Assembly: GCA_050084515.1 (NCBI GenBank)
Contig: CM114271.1
Span: 60,760,001-60,824,000, forward strand
Origin: Blasia pusilla
Taxonomy: Eukaryota; Marchantiophyta; Marchantiopsida; Blasiales
DNA: 64,000 nt
Direction of reading: 5' to 3'
In this document: piece after piece, positions 1 through 12,119 of the stretch
Layout: every line of letters begins with the position of its first letter
How positions within the stretch are numbered: position 1 is the first letter of the stretch
Translations under genes and position numbers: made by a program
The notes under the pieces: generated by a model
Database searches by the model: none
What the model was told of the DNA's origin: nothing
What the model saw: only the letters and a program-made list of their open reading frames with translations

Positions 1-877
1 AGCCCAATGTTTCTTTCTCCTACACAAAATTCGGCAGCGCTTCCACGCTGATTTCTCCCAACCAAAATGTAAAACCTGTAAAAATAAAAATCAGCAAGCT
101 ACATGGTGCTTCTGAGAGTAACGGAATGGGGCAACCTGTCCCCATAATCAATCCCTATCAGAAATTGGGCAGCGCTTTCGCGCGCCACTCCTCCACACGA
201 AAAATTGGCAAATGCAAAGAACAATCAAAGCAGCCGTTGCTCCGGTGAGCACTCCCATCAGCCGCTGAACGGGGAACACGGTCCCCAACTTGCAAAAATA
301 GGGAGTGACCAGCGAGTTCCCCCATGAAGCTCTCTCACTCTCTCATTCTCTCATTCTCTCTTTGTAAAGTAAGATCCAATCTCTCTCTACACCATCTCAC
401 ACCATAGCTCTCAAAGGTATGCACTCTCTCTAATGTCAAACTAAACCCACTCTCCTAATGAGGGGCTTGGGTTACACTCACAAGGCAAGGGACCATAGCT
501 CGCCGCCTCATGCCAAGAGGTTCAACAAAGAGAGAATGAGCTCTCAAGCTCTCTCCCCTTGAGGTATACCCCTCCCCTCTCCCAAACTCTCTCCATGGTA
601 ATCTATTCTCCCAAGTCACCTCCTTGGTTCTTGACCTGATGTAGGAGGTCAAGGGCCACTTACCAAAAATAGAAAGTTGATCATATACTCAAAATGGTAC
701 TTACCTAAACTAGTAAGTTGCTCAATATGGCTCCAAATGAGCCGAAACGAAGGGGAAACCTACTCTCTCACGTTTCCCGCGGCCTCAGCAGGTCATCTTC
801 GACCTACTGAGCTTGTCCTCCACTACTCATGAAGGCGCTCTACTAGATCTCACCGATCTATCCTAAAAGACGTGACA
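1..877 (-). mobile_element. Ty3/gypsy LTR, nearly full length, 5' LTR or solo LTR
   Basis: Read on the minus strand, this block starts TGTCACGTCTTTTAGGATAG at 877 and matches the plus-strand LTR at 19179-20058 almost base for base. The match covers the shared GAGAGAATGAGAG tract and the end motif near position 1, and I estimate 93-95% identity by eye. Only about the last eight bases of the LTR fall outside the window. The TG start lies at 877, and the sequence after it (878 onwards) does not match the gypsy internal region. So this is either the 5' LTR of a minus-strand element extending left of the window, or a solo LTR. The short ORF at 455-652 recurs in the other LTR copies and is not a gene. 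Confidence 0.85.
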
Positions 878-1464
878 ATGTGTTGGGGAGGAAATATACA
901 AATTCAAGTAGGCAAGCACATTGAGAATTAGATGTATATTGAGGAGTGGGGTTAGAGGAGTTGGAGGACACGCATGTGCATATAACATACACTCCTTGGG
1001 TATCAACTCAAGGGGAGAGACAAGGCTTGCATGCATGAGCAACATGAATCTCATCAAAATTCGTATCAGCATGGACGTCGACATGATATTGCCATATTGG
1101 GCCTTATAACATAACACATTTACGAGGAAAACTTGTTGATTTTTGCGAAGGGTTTGAAAATCCATAATCTCCACCATATGGGTTCTAGACTTCATTTTGA
1201 GTTTTTTCGACCATGCATGGGTTGGGATCAAGTGTCAATATATTCGAGGGGGAAAATCTATGGTTTATGGGCGTATTTGAGGTAATTAAAATTATAGACA
1301 TACTTTATAAATCATCAAGTAATCCCTCTTGCATTTTTTGAACTTTCTTTTTCTTATGGGTAAGTCAAATTGTTTACAATTGATATAGGACGAGGAGTTA
1401 TAAGTCTACCATCGTGGCCCCAAGGAGACAGATGGGGCTATGATAGTAACATGGTTGGTGAAGG
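878..1464. other. No gene seen; flank of the left LTR
   Basis: This is AT-rich sequence just outside the LTR start. A 122-codon minus-strand ORF at 863-1231 overlaps the LTR edge and has no recognisable motif, so I leave it out. Nothing else is supported. Confidence 0.4.
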
Positions 1465-1690
1465 TTATGCCACCATCTCTTACAATGGATGAATTCCATT
1501 GGCTACTCCATTTGGTAAGGGAGGTACTTATATATGGTAGGTCCTATATCCTACAATTAGAAGTATACACTTTGTGGAGCGCTACATGGGTAGATTGAAG
1601 GGATTCATTCATAACAAAGCTTGGATGGCACGTAGTGTGGCGGAGAGATACTTGCTTTCAATTCTATACTCGATAATGTCACTTAGAGGG
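1465..1690 (+). pseudogene. CACTA (En/Spm) transposase remnant, DUF4218-like
   Basis: Two plus-strand reading frames together resemble the domain found in plant CACTA TNP2-type transposases. One contains MDEFHWLLHLVREVL, matching the usual conserved segment that ends in a HLVxE-type motif. About 60 bases later, in another frame, comes ERYMGRLKGFIHNKAW followed by MARSVAERYL, corresponding to the family's typical ERYM..LKG..RN.A....S.AE.YL block. The central GPV..RWMYPF-type motif is degraded and the frame shifts there. No terminal inverted repeats were found around it, so this is a small coding relic of unknown parent size. The match rests on memory of the family pattern. Confidence 0.55.
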
Positions 1691-2023
1691 TGTAATACAT
1701 AATGTGTATATAAAACTGCTAAAAAAGCATAATTGGTGGGATACGACTCTCACACTCACATTCCATTTACCATTTACCGATTACGATGGAGAATGAGATT
1801 TTGCAATGAGACAATGAGTGGAGGCTGGTCCCCTTCTCAATTATGTAGGATATGTACAAGATACCTTAACCTTAATCTTAATCATAGTCTTGAGTTTAGA
1901 CTAATTGTGATTAACTAACCCTAGTTAAGATAATCAGCAAGATTAAGCTTTCCTACTTTGTGTGAGTACCAAAAGTATCAGTTCGAGTGTCCAATGAGCT
2001 TGACTATAACTCAATCTTAAATA

Positions 2024-2036
2024 CTCCCCCTCAAGC
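2024..2036 (-). other. Copia polypurine tract
   Basis: On the minus strand this reads TTGAGGGGGAGT. It directly follows the last codons of a copia-type C-terminus (KFEMFRNNLGV... then ISLRGS). That is the usual position of the plus-strand primer next to the 3' LTR. The 3' LTR should lie at lower coordinates (roughly 1700-2020), but I could not fix its ends. Confidence 0.55.
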
Positions 2037-2135
2037 TTATATCGACATCTCTAACACCTAAATTATTTCTAAACATCTCAAACTTATCTCTAGAGAATGC
2101 TTTTGCAAGGATATCAAAAATTTACGAATCTGTAC

Positions 2136-3069
2136 CTATATACACAAGATCATTTTCCCTTGCCAACACTTTCTTTCTATAAAATGATAGTGCACCTCAA
2201 CAAACTTTTTTTTAGCTTGAAATATAGGGTTATTAGCAATCTTGATGCTGCTAATATTGTTCGCATATATTACACTAGATTCTAAGTTACTAACACCAAT
2301 CTCATCAAGTAATAGATAAAGCCACATTGCCTCACATGGTGTATTTGTTGCTCCTCTATACTCAACCTCTGTTGAAGATAAAGCAATTGTAGGTTGCTTC
2401 TTTGAAGCCCAACTTATAACGGCGCTTCCTAAGGCAAATGGATAACCATATGGAGGATGTCTATCAGACACGCTTCCTGCCAAATCAGCATATATGAATC
2501 CCAGTAATTCCAAACTTGGAGAAGGTTCAAATTGAAGCCCTAATTGAACAAAGAATTTCACATACCGCACAATCCTCCTCACAACATCAAGACAAGGTTT
2601 TCGTGGTACTTGCATAAATTGGCTGACTAGGCTAATTGCATATCTGAAATCTGGTCTGGTTGTAGTCACATAGATCAAACTTTCAACCATGCGCATGTAC
2701 ATATTAGAATCTGCAACCAACTCTTATTCATCTACTTTTACAGATTGGCTTATAAGCTGTCATACCATATTTTGAAAGCATGTGAAGAGCATATTGTGGT
2801 TGTAATAACCACATGCTCTCTCCAACCTTAATAAACTCAACACAAAGGAAGAACTTGAGTTCTCCCAAGTCCTTCATATCAAATTCTTCGTGTAATTTGA
2901 GTTTGACTTCTTGTACCATATCTTTAATACTCTCAATAATCAAGAGATCATCAACATATAACACAATGATAACCGTACGATCTTGTCCTTCCAAGACATA
3001 TGACGAGGAGTCAAAATCACATATCCCAAAACCCAACTCTTGTAGGACGTTGTTGTATAGTAAAATCAT
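2136..3069 (-). pseudogene. Ty1/copia reverse transcriptase C-terminus and RNase H
   Basis: Two adjacent minus-strand frames carry a copia polyprotein. The segment at 2728-3069 has the RT active-site box LYVDDLLI, followed by the family motif EFDMKDLGELKFFLCVEF. The segment at 2136-2720 continues with the connection region (MVESLIYVTTTRPD) and RNase H (ISWASKKQPTIALSSTEVEY). It ends near HYHFIER, where the copia domain normally finishes. Several substitutions and the frame break at 2720-2728 show it is dead. RNase H would normally degrade the RNA strand of the RNA-DNA hybrid. The N-terminal RT part is missing here, and similar sequence occurs at 5400-5960. Confidence 0.85.
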
Positions 3070-5390
3070 CCACTATGTAAATTCTTCTCTTATTAAGTGT
3101 TACAGAGAGTTTTATAAGTATTAAGTAAATTAGTTTAGGAAATAAAGATTTCATGTTTAAACCTATTTAAAGTGCCTCATTTGTGCAGGCCCAACTTTTC
3201 GAAACGAGGTAATAAATAAAACATGGGAGTATAAAAGTAAAGTAGTGGGTTAGTATATTAATGAGAGTAAAGCAAAAGTAGTCTTGGTTGGTGGCTAGGG
3301 TAGTTAAGGTAGTTTAGAGGATATGAAATGAGTTGATGAATATATTTTGGAGGAGATAGTATATAATTTACTTGTGTCAAAATGGGATTGCCTAAGCCTT
3401 GAGAGGAAGCCATGTGGCACAAGATAATCTTAGCCCTATTTTGTACTCTTCAAAGGAGGGACCTTCAAGGGTTCATCATCTTCTATTTCATTTCTTGAGT
3501 TTCTCGTATCACTATTGAGTGGATAATATTAGTCTTGCATGCTCTTCCAATGAGAGAGGATTACCACTCTTGGGAGAGTAACTTGATAATGGTCTCTACT
3601 TCGAGAGTTTTTTAAAGTTTGATATGTGTGGAGATGGTTATGTGGAGAGACTTATCATCTTAGGGAAGTTTTGTTATAGAAGGATAGTGAATGATTTTGG
3701 TTTGTTATTTTCCCAATGAGTGAGGATTACTGCTCTTCAAAGAGTAACTTGGCCAAAACCCACTCTTGAGGAGAATAGAGGATCTCCGTCAATTATGGAT
3801 ACTAGTGAAGCACGAGTCGTACCCGATTTTTCTTTTCTTAACCCATACCACGTGAAGGTTCTGTCGTGCACATACATATCGCTACACAACATACATCGTT
3901 AGTCACATCTACACCACACAACACCGATCTTCCCCACACACGGGTAGATCCACACATGTACAAAAATCACCTGATACATATACATGGAGATCACACAACA
4001 AAACTAAAGAGTAGTAAAAATGGCACACCGACCTAAAACTCCACTCCTCAATCTACATCGGCATATCGAGCCTTGTCCACCCTACGCTATTAAGGAATTC
4101 GGACGCTAGCACCCTAGTCCTATCTCACACACATACAAGGAATGTGCTCCAATGGCCCAACATGAGAAAGATGGCTTGGAAAATCCATCTTCCTCCCTTA
4201 TCCTAAAAATAGCTATCCTCTTTGTAACCTACGCGCACAGGTTATAAGGGGCGGGTGACCTGGTCAATAAGTCATCTGGCTGTCAAAGATCTCAATAGGA
4301 AAATTATCAAAAACAATGTTTTTGACACAATGGACCTATCCCCAACCTCATCACATCGTGGGACAAAGTTACGCTCAAGATAGTCCGCTGGCTCCTACGC
4401 CCTATCCACGATAGATCTCGGCATATCGGCTACTCAGATGTGACAACTCTCTTCATAGATAGGCATTGATTTACTCACTATCTATTCTACCACTTTGGAG
4501 AGGCATTCATGAACAAGGTCATGCAATCTCCAACTCTGGTGATACTATTTATTGTCATATACAGAGGGATATGGGATTGTACTTTATATGTCTTTATATA
4601 GCGATATGTCGTGCGTCTACTCTCTTGGAACGTTAATCTTGTTGTTGCGGAAGTGTGCGTTCAGTAGGTCACGCTCTTAACGCTAATCTAGATTCAAACA
4701 CGCACTCTGGTTAGCCGAGTCTTGTATCAATCAGCGGACTAACTTTTTGAGTTCTCACCTCGGTCTCTCATCAAGCTCAATCTTCTTAGTTTCGCGGTTT
4801 AGAACACAGACAAGTCTTGAAAGACTTAGGACAGACTTTCTATTCGGTTCAGGAATCTCAAACGGTATTTCGCGCCTAGTGGTTCCAACAGTCCGATGGA
4901 CATCCAATGAGTCTCTAACCGAGACTCGCGTAAAGTGAATCTTGGGTCGAAATCCAAGTGTGGCGTACAAAGTCCACTCCCTTGGATCAGGTTTGGATTT
5001 CAAGTTCCAATGCCAAACTCCCGTTCCATCCCGTGCCTCTAAGACGTTGTTTGGTGCTCAAAGTGGGGATTCATGTTCCAAGCCATCTTGGAGAGACTCT
5101 TCCCTCACTAGTACTTGTGGGGATCTCCAGGGTTCCCTACATTTAGGGAAAATCACCCGCGCCTCTCTAATTGGCCCTCAACAAGCGTGAAGTAGTTTAC
5201 AATGATTTCATAGTTAGGAATTTTGAGGTTAGATGTTATGAAGAGGTGATCGCCTTGCCACTACCATTCGTGATTCTTGTCGTGAGAGAATGGAGAATGT
5301 ATATAGTAATTCTATACTAAAAAGAAGAACTTCTTAGAGAATTCACCTTGCATCAACATGTGCCGTAGCTAGAAGGTTCACCCTTATTCA
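3070..5390. other. Unassigned block separating two copia fragments
   Basis: This 2.3-kb block has no protein I recognise. Its first 780 bases look LTR-like. At about 3850-3897 a stretch (TCGTGCACATACATATCGC and following) resembles the sequence next to the gypsy 3' LTR near 28740-28780 in reverse orientation. I therefore suspect a decayed LTR element inserted in, or recombined with, the copia remains, but neither boundary nor target-site duplication could be defined. Confidence 0.35.
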
Positions 5391-5399
5391 AAGAAAAAC

Positions 5400-5960
5400 T
5401 CTTGACACGATAATATATGTAATCTTGTTATACCAAGCTCTTGGAGCTTCTTTGAGCACGTATAGAGTTTTCTTTAACCTGCATACGCAAAATGGAAACT
5501 CTAGATGCTTATATTCAAGTGGTTGAGTCATGTATATCTCCTCATATAGATCTCTATTCAAAAGCATTCTTGACGTCCATGTGATGTAATCTGCACTTCT
5601 TACTTATTGCAACTCTAAGCAATGTTCTTGTAGTCACCATCTTTGTAGTAGGCCTAAATGTCTCCTCATAATCAATACCATATTGTTCTGCATAACCCTT
5701 GGCTATCAATCTAGTTTTGTATTTCTTCATTGTTCCATCTTGATTGCGCTCAACTTTGTAAACCTATTTGCAACCAATAGCTTCCTTACCAACAAGTATA
5801 TCAACCAACTCCTAGATCTATTGACGTCTTAATGCAACAAGGTCTTCCTCATAGCTTCAATCCATTCAACCTTGCTTGCAACTTCTTCAAAATAACTCGG
5901 ATCATCTTCTTGAAAGGTTATCATCATATATGCATGATGTGTCGCGAGGGACGAATCCTT
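5400..5960 (-). pseudogene. Ty1/copia reverse transcriptase N-terminus
   Basis: Reading down from about 5960, the minus strand gives a run ending WIEAMRKTL, then VGKEAIGCKWVYK-like residues. These are followed by YKTRLIAKGYAEQYGIDY and EETFRPTTKMVTTRTLLRVA, all standard landmarks at the start of copia RT. It continues through HHMDVKNAF, a frameshift, CRLKKTLYVLKEAPRAWYNK, and then loses similarity near 5400. Several stops and frameshifts are present. The conserved RAWY motif appears here, and a Trp plus LLYNN..QELGF follows it at 3069. The two RT parts may therefore come from two elements rather than one. Confidence 0.85.
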
Positions 5961-6289
5961 CATTATGAATCTATGAATAGGATGTGTGATTCTACTTATC
6001 TACGAAGTTTTTGTTTAGAGGTGGATGCCTAATAGCTGACTAGAGCTCTAACTAGTGTTAACAGTCTAAATACGTACTCTTCTTGTTCATAGATTGACAA
6101 ATTTAACTTATGAATCTAGGACCTCTCATAATCTTGCACTAGTACTTGGGGACTTTTTATCCAATGTCTCTTAGTTTATAGTCATATTCTCCGTTGCAAT
6201 AAATGAGTTTAGAGGTGGAATAGGCTCAGATGGAGCATACCATGACTTTAGATGATCAAAGAAAATATCGCGACTAATAATAAGCTGCC

Positions 6290-7140
6290 TAGATCATGTA
6301 ATGTAGCATTAACATCCCTTCGTTCTATCAACATAGCCATTAAAAATATATCTTTCAGATTTGGGATCTAATTTCTTACGTCGTTCAGAAGGAACATGAG
6401 CATAAAAAATACAGCCAAATACTTTAGAAGAAATGAAATTTACTTCCTATGAAGATTTTGAATGGAGTTTTATCATGAACTCTTGCTGTTGGATTTCGGT
6501 TGATTAAGAAGATTGCTCACACTACAACCTCTGCCCAATACATCTTAGGCATGTTCTTCTCATTAAACATAGCATGTGTTGCCTCAACAAAATATAGATT
6601 CTTGCTCTCAACTACTCCATTTTTTTATGGAGTGTTAAGGCAAGTCACTTGTCGTTGGATGTTGTTTTGACGTAAGTAGTCATCAAACTTTGTTGAAATA
6701 TATTCTCCTCCTCCATCACATGCAATTTGAGAATATGTTCTCTAGCCTACTTCTCTACCAGAATTCTGAATATTTGGAACACGAATAATACTTTTGACTT
6801 GGCTTTCAGAAAGTATACCCATATATACCTAGAGAAGCTATCAATAAATGAAACAAAGTATTGGCAACCACTAAGGCTATGTTGTGATGTTGTCCACAAA
6901 TCATTGTGAATCAACTCCAATATCTTGGATGCTCTTCTACCTTTCTACCTTGCTTTGGAAATGGAAATCTAGCTTATTTTCCAAATCGGCAAGCACGACA
7001 TACCTCTAACATATATAGTAGGTCTCGCTAATTTATGAAGTCTTACTACTATATTAGATGATGAAAGACTCTATAATCTTTGAAGATTCACATGCCCAAT
7101 TCTCTTATGCCACACATTTAGATGTGTGACTTATTGGCTA
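6290..7140 (-). pseudogene. Ty1/copia integrase
   Basis: The minus strand shows the pre-integrase zinc region (WHKRIGHVNLQRL near 7100, then CRGMSCLPIWK-like residues). It continues with ELIHNDLW and YFVSFIDSFSRYIWVYFLKA, then DGGGEYISTKFDDYLRQN, and finally NGVVESKNLYFVEATHAMF. These correspond to the catalytic D, D and E neighbourhoods of copia integrases. The first D and the E are present, and the second lies in an altered DGGGEY. In-frame stops (for example after LNTP) and small indels make it nonfunctional. Gag lies upstream and RT downstream on the same strand, so the order gag-INT-RT-RH is copia-type. Confidence 0.85.
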
Positions 7141-7599
7141 CTTTGACCAAATATTCATATTTGAATCTCACGCATGGAAGCATCTAATTTGAACATTCTG
7201 CTAGATCTAGTTCCATTGGCTATTATAGTTTGGTCATTATTTCAATGAAATAATTATCTATTTTAAATTTCACTTGATAAGCCTATTCTACTATCTATCC
7301 TACAGAGATCACGTTTCTTGCAATGGCAGGAACATAGCGTTATTTCCAAGAGCACAAAGACTATCTCATGCTAGTGAAACTTTATCGATATGCGTGATAT
7401 GATGTTGAGTATTATCTTCTGTAAGCACTATTTAAGGATCTTTCACCGGCTCCATACTATTTAACCATTTAGTTTGTGAGGTCATGTGATTTTATGCATC
7501 AGAGTCGATGTACCAATCTACTCTCGAGTCTTTCTTAACTATTTCTCCCATATGATGAATGATGATAAGGAGCTACTCAACTTACAAATGTTGTTTGTT

Positions 7600-8190
7600 C
7601 TTGATACTGCCCTTGGTGATGTTGCTCCACATAATTTTGTTGTTGTAAGGCTTTTATTCTCATATCTGACTTCTTCTTGAAGTAAAACTTTGCATAGTGA
7701 CCCTTCATCCCACAGTACTTTCAAGATCTAGAGATCCTTTGTTGCTGACCTCAACCCTAACAGTTTCCACCATCATCACCTTGTGATTGTGTTTGGTATT
7801 GATTCATAGTTGATTTCAGCTTCTATCAGATAAGCCATATGCTTGATATCCACCACAACCATGAAAGATTCTATCATGATCTCTGCCTTTATTTAATCCA
7901 TTACGTGCAAATAGCACACTCTTTTGCATACTAGAGGAGCTACCGCTGCCTACTAGGCGCATCTTCTCATTGATTAACAATAGGACTAATTGTTGAAAGG
8001 TTGGATATTCTCTCTTACATGCATAGAGGTCTCAAAAGACTTGTAATCCTTGGAAGGTCTTCCAAAGAATATTGTTTCATGCTAAACTTCCAGACATTAT
8101 AATTCTTTTTATCTTCTAGCTTCTCGCCTATCATTGTTGTTGAGGAATACTCCATGAAGAACGATGTTAAACAAAAAAAATATAATTTTA
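7600..8190 (-). pseudogene. Ty1/copia gag, zinc-knuckle and N-terminal region
   Basis: Near 8160 a minus-strand Met opens a segment containing EKLEDKKNYNVWKFSMKQY, which matches the start of copia gag proteins (K.(D/E)..NY..WK..M). Near 7690-7730 lies a worn CCHC knuckle, CGMKGHYAKFYF, whose last Cys is replaced. The stretch between is full of stops. Gag would form the particle that packages element RNA. A likely 5' LTR or primer-binding region should lie at higher coordinates but was not located. Confidence 0.65.
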
Positions 8191-8460
8191 GACTCTCTAC
8201 TACTTCAATTGAAGCATAGACCATTCCTAAATAGAAATTGATTTGAAAATTTCCAAAATTGATCAAGTGTATGGAAAAACTAGTCAAAATTGGCTTGTAG
8301 AGAGCAAATTATACAACTTTCTGTCACTAATTACACTTTCCTATATTGAAATTGCTATTGCAAGAGCTCAAAATGGCAATTAGAGCTATTTTGGATGCAT
8401 AGGAAAGCTCTCGTAGAGCTCTACAAGATGGTCAAAATTAGCCTTAGGTATTTTTACTAC

Positions 8461-8462
<2 letters not shown>

Positions 8463-8526
<64 letters not shown>
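8463..8526. repeat. Pure (AG)32 microsatellite
   Basis: Thirty-two uninterrupted AG units lie just outside the copia gag start. Perfect purity suggests recent expansion, and the tract would be highly length-variable. Confidence 0.98.
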
Positions 8527-8528
<2 letters not shown>

Positions 8529-10039
8529 CACATGCATCCAAGGCTTTGGTTTTGTAATTTCAAACCCTTGAAACTCCCATTATGATATAGAAATTATGTG
8601 GGGCTCTCAAGCTCGACGATCAGTAATACCATCAAAGTTTGTGCGGGAGCGAAAGGAAGATTGTAAGTTTGGCTAGGGCTCTGCCTTCGCTTGGTTTCCA
8701 TCTATTGAACTAATGTGCACTAAGTGACATGCTTGAAATACAACCCTCCACATCCCCCCCCATTCATTTCTATTATCACACAACCATCCACGATGCCTAA
8801 ATACCTAATATGCCACAAATGCCACCGTAGATGTGATCCATTCTAGCTTCCAAAAAGTCTTGTCCAATTTTTATGTTCCATTAAGGTAGAATGAAAATTT
8901 TAGTGATAAGATTACTCCCTTTATATTATATATTTTAATTCTACTAACAACTTAGTTCTCACCTATGGATTGCCTTGAAACCTTATGGAGTTGTGCACGT
9001 TTGCATAAGGAGGCCAATAATTCAGTCGCCAAGATCTTATATTTTGAGTTTAGGGATTGAAATATAAATCATCTAAGATATTATATCTTCCATGAGAGGT
9101 CAAATAGATTTGAAATAGTTTTAGCATGTTTAGCATCTCCCCATATATGTCTTAGAAACTTTTTGGAGGCATTTAGATGTCAAACCCTCATGGAACATCC
9201 TTACCTTTGCTTAAGTCCATTTCATTGAATATAAGTCCTTGTTGTATGACATTCCATCATTGGAGGAAATTTATTTACATGTGTTTAAATTTTGTGAACA
9301 CTTTAGATCTTGTTAAAATTCTCTTCTAAAGACGTTATGATTTAAACTTGGTATCTTCCATTGATTATTTTTTATTTCCACTTTGCAGCAAAATTTCTCC
9401 ATGAAGAAAAGTCATCCATATCTTTATGCTTCAATACATGACCCGAAAAAGTTTCAATTTTTTTTGTAACTTGGAGTGAAATTGGATATTCACAACTCTT
9501 CCAACTTGTAGTTATCAAAAGCTACAATTACTTATTTATTATAGAAAGTGGATGGTATGTGTATGATATGAAAATCATTTAATTGAATACTAAATTATGA
9601 TTTTTTTCTTTCTCAAATATATTTAAATTGATTTTATCATAACCACTTAGAAAATGACTTGACGCAACATGAAATATTGAGTTCCCTATGGTAAATTTTC
9701 AATTATTTGTACAAGCCTACAAATAATTTGGACCCTATATTATAATAGAACGTTTAGAAAAAGTTCCAAGCCCTTTGGCAACTAATTGCTTAATTATAAT
9801 TTGCCTCTTTTTTAAATTAACAACCCCTTCTACCATACCCAAGATTCAATTTAACAACTTTCGTTGGTCATCATCATCTCAAAGCACCTATCCTATTAAA
9901 AGAGATGACCATAAGGGGGAAGATGATAGCAAGAGAGCATGCGCACGATTCACATTTGTCTTTGGTGAGATAGTTCCAAGTGTACATATTTCTTTTCAAT
10001 AATAAAATTTTGATGATACCACAATTGAGGATAGTATGG

Positions 10040-10075
10040 ATACAACTCTTATGGATGACTCCATAAGAGTTGTAT
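10040..10075. repeat. Perfect inverted repeat, 16-bp arms, 4-nt loop
   Basis: The left arm ATACAACTCTTATGGA (10040-10055) is the exact reverse complement of 10060-10075, with TGAC between them. It lies in AT-rich, gene-less DNA. No transcript signal is apparent. Confidence 0.95.
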
Positions 10076-11639
10076 GCACATAATTTCCTAAATTTAGGGG
10101 GTATATGGCCAAATAAGCCTCAACCAATTTGAGGGACTATCCTAAAATAGACGTGAACGTGAGGGAGAGGGTATTGGGCCCTCAAGTGAGTGCTTTATCT
10201 TATATCTAGGTATGTTCGAATGGTCTTCATTTTTGGATTAGAGCATTGGATATGCATCATAAACCGGCATGAGATAACATAGTATGTTGTACATTTGACC
10301 TGGAATCATGAGCACCCTTTCATAATACAAATATCCTCAAGAGAAAACACCCTCTGAGTCCCTCTCTCTCAGAATGACTAGTCCTAAGGAGGCTACTAAA
10401 TTTGCCATATTTTCGCTTCATGGGTGAGATTTTGGAGTTGTACTTTTGCACATTTCGAATGCTTTCCTTACGATGTTGGTGATGCCTCAAACTTCTACAA
10501 CGGTATTCCCAATCCATTGTGATAATTATATATGCAATCTTCTGAGTTGACATTTGATTTTTCCAAGGAAATTATGTGAAGAGCAATAAGCCATTCTTAT
10601 TTCCCTCCCAAGTGGAATAATGGTTTGATGCTAAGTATCCGTCGTTAGACGGATGGAGAGTCTCAAAGATCCAATTGGTCGTGTATTCTGTAGGCAAGTA
10701 TGGTTGACACCAAGTGCTAAAAGGTTTTGAGTTCCCCCAACTCCCATGAGGTGCATTCCATCTTCTTATAAAGTTTAAGCCTCTTTCCTCAGCCTTGACC
10801 AATCTCCCCAAATCACTCACATAAATTGGAATGTTCTGATTAATTTCTCAAGGTGCATTCCAAATCGTTCCTTAGCTTAAACTTGAAACATGAGTAATCC
10901 CTTGTTCCAAGACTTGATCAGATAGGGAGAAAGATATTTCACCCCTTATAAGTAACTCAAGGGTTTTCCAAAGGAACCCCATCTTTACCTTCTTCCATCT
11001 AAGACCCTTGGTTTTGGACCACAACCCAAACGTGATAAGCGTCTTGTCGATCCGCATTTAACTAGTTAGCCGCCCGATGGAGTAGTGTCCTAAGAGATTT
11101 TGCACATCTTTACTTCCCCAAACTCATCTTGGAGCCTCACGTATGCTTGGTTTGTCTCTTACCTAGTGCCCATATCAACTCTTGTCATTTGGCATCTTAT
11201 AGTTGTCTTTCACCGTTCTTGACTACTCTCATCTTCCTCATTTCTTGACATTGACTCAAACCTTGGTTTTAAGGTTTTGCACTAGGTCCTTTCTTGCTTC
11301 TTCCCTATCCGTGTAAGTGGCTATGCCCCTTTACTCCTGAGGTTAGTCTCAAGGCCAGCGTCCGTCTTGATTAGCATTAGTTGTGCGGCACATTTAACCA
11401 TCCTTTCTCGTCTTGTGACTAGCTAGTCTAAGTTTTAACTTTGGTTGATCACACCAAGGTAGGTCTTTTTGCCTCTAACTTGTGATAATGACTTGCTCCT
11501 TGGTTCCCCGCTAACATGGGTGCCGTAGACGTATGCCAATATCAATATGTAGCTCTATTACAGTCTTCGTGATTACCCTCGAAGCATTAGCCATGTCCAA
11601 AAGAAAGTATGTTAAAAATGACTTGAGGAAAAAAACACC

Positions 11640-12119
11640 CTATACCTTAAAAAAATGAAAAAAAGTACAAAAATAAGGTTTTGATTCCAAATTGTGAGGG
11701 TTGAAGATGGGTTCTAACAAGATAAAGCGATGTGGGAAAAATGATGTAGAAACTACTAACTATGGATTTTGGAAGGCCCACATATGTGAGAATCACTTCT
11801 ATATTAGGAGCAAGTTTGCGAGTCATGGGAGTTGCAATGGAGCTATAATATAGTTGTATTGGACTCACAAATTTATGAGTCTTGCACTTGTAATTGACTC
11901 GCAATTAGCAATTGCAACACGGATCAAATTTCTATTTTATTACACTCATAAGTCAATGGCGATTTAGTTGCAATTCAACCACAAAATGCTTGCATGGTAC
12001 TCATAAATAATTCGCAACATTGGTGGGTGATTTCTAATTTAAGTAGTTGTAAATAAGTTGCAAAAATTGACTTGCAACTTACTCAAAAAATGATCACAAA
12101 ATAGGAAGTCCAAGTAGTG
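11640..12119. mobile_element. Possible CACTA transposon end with subterminal TTGCAA repeats
   Basis: Between about 11800 and 12090 the hexamer-like motif TTGCAA(C/G) or its complement recurs many times, with ACTCRCAA variants. The block ends AAGTAGTG at 12112-12119, so read from the right it begins CACTACTTGG. CACTA termini with dense subterminal repeats look like this. No matching opposite terminus or 3-bp duplication was found, so this is tentative. Confidence 0.3.

Noticed and set aside
455-652. Short ORF in the left LTR, also seen in the other LTR copies
   Set aside because: It recurs because the LTR is repeated; frame and start differ between copies.
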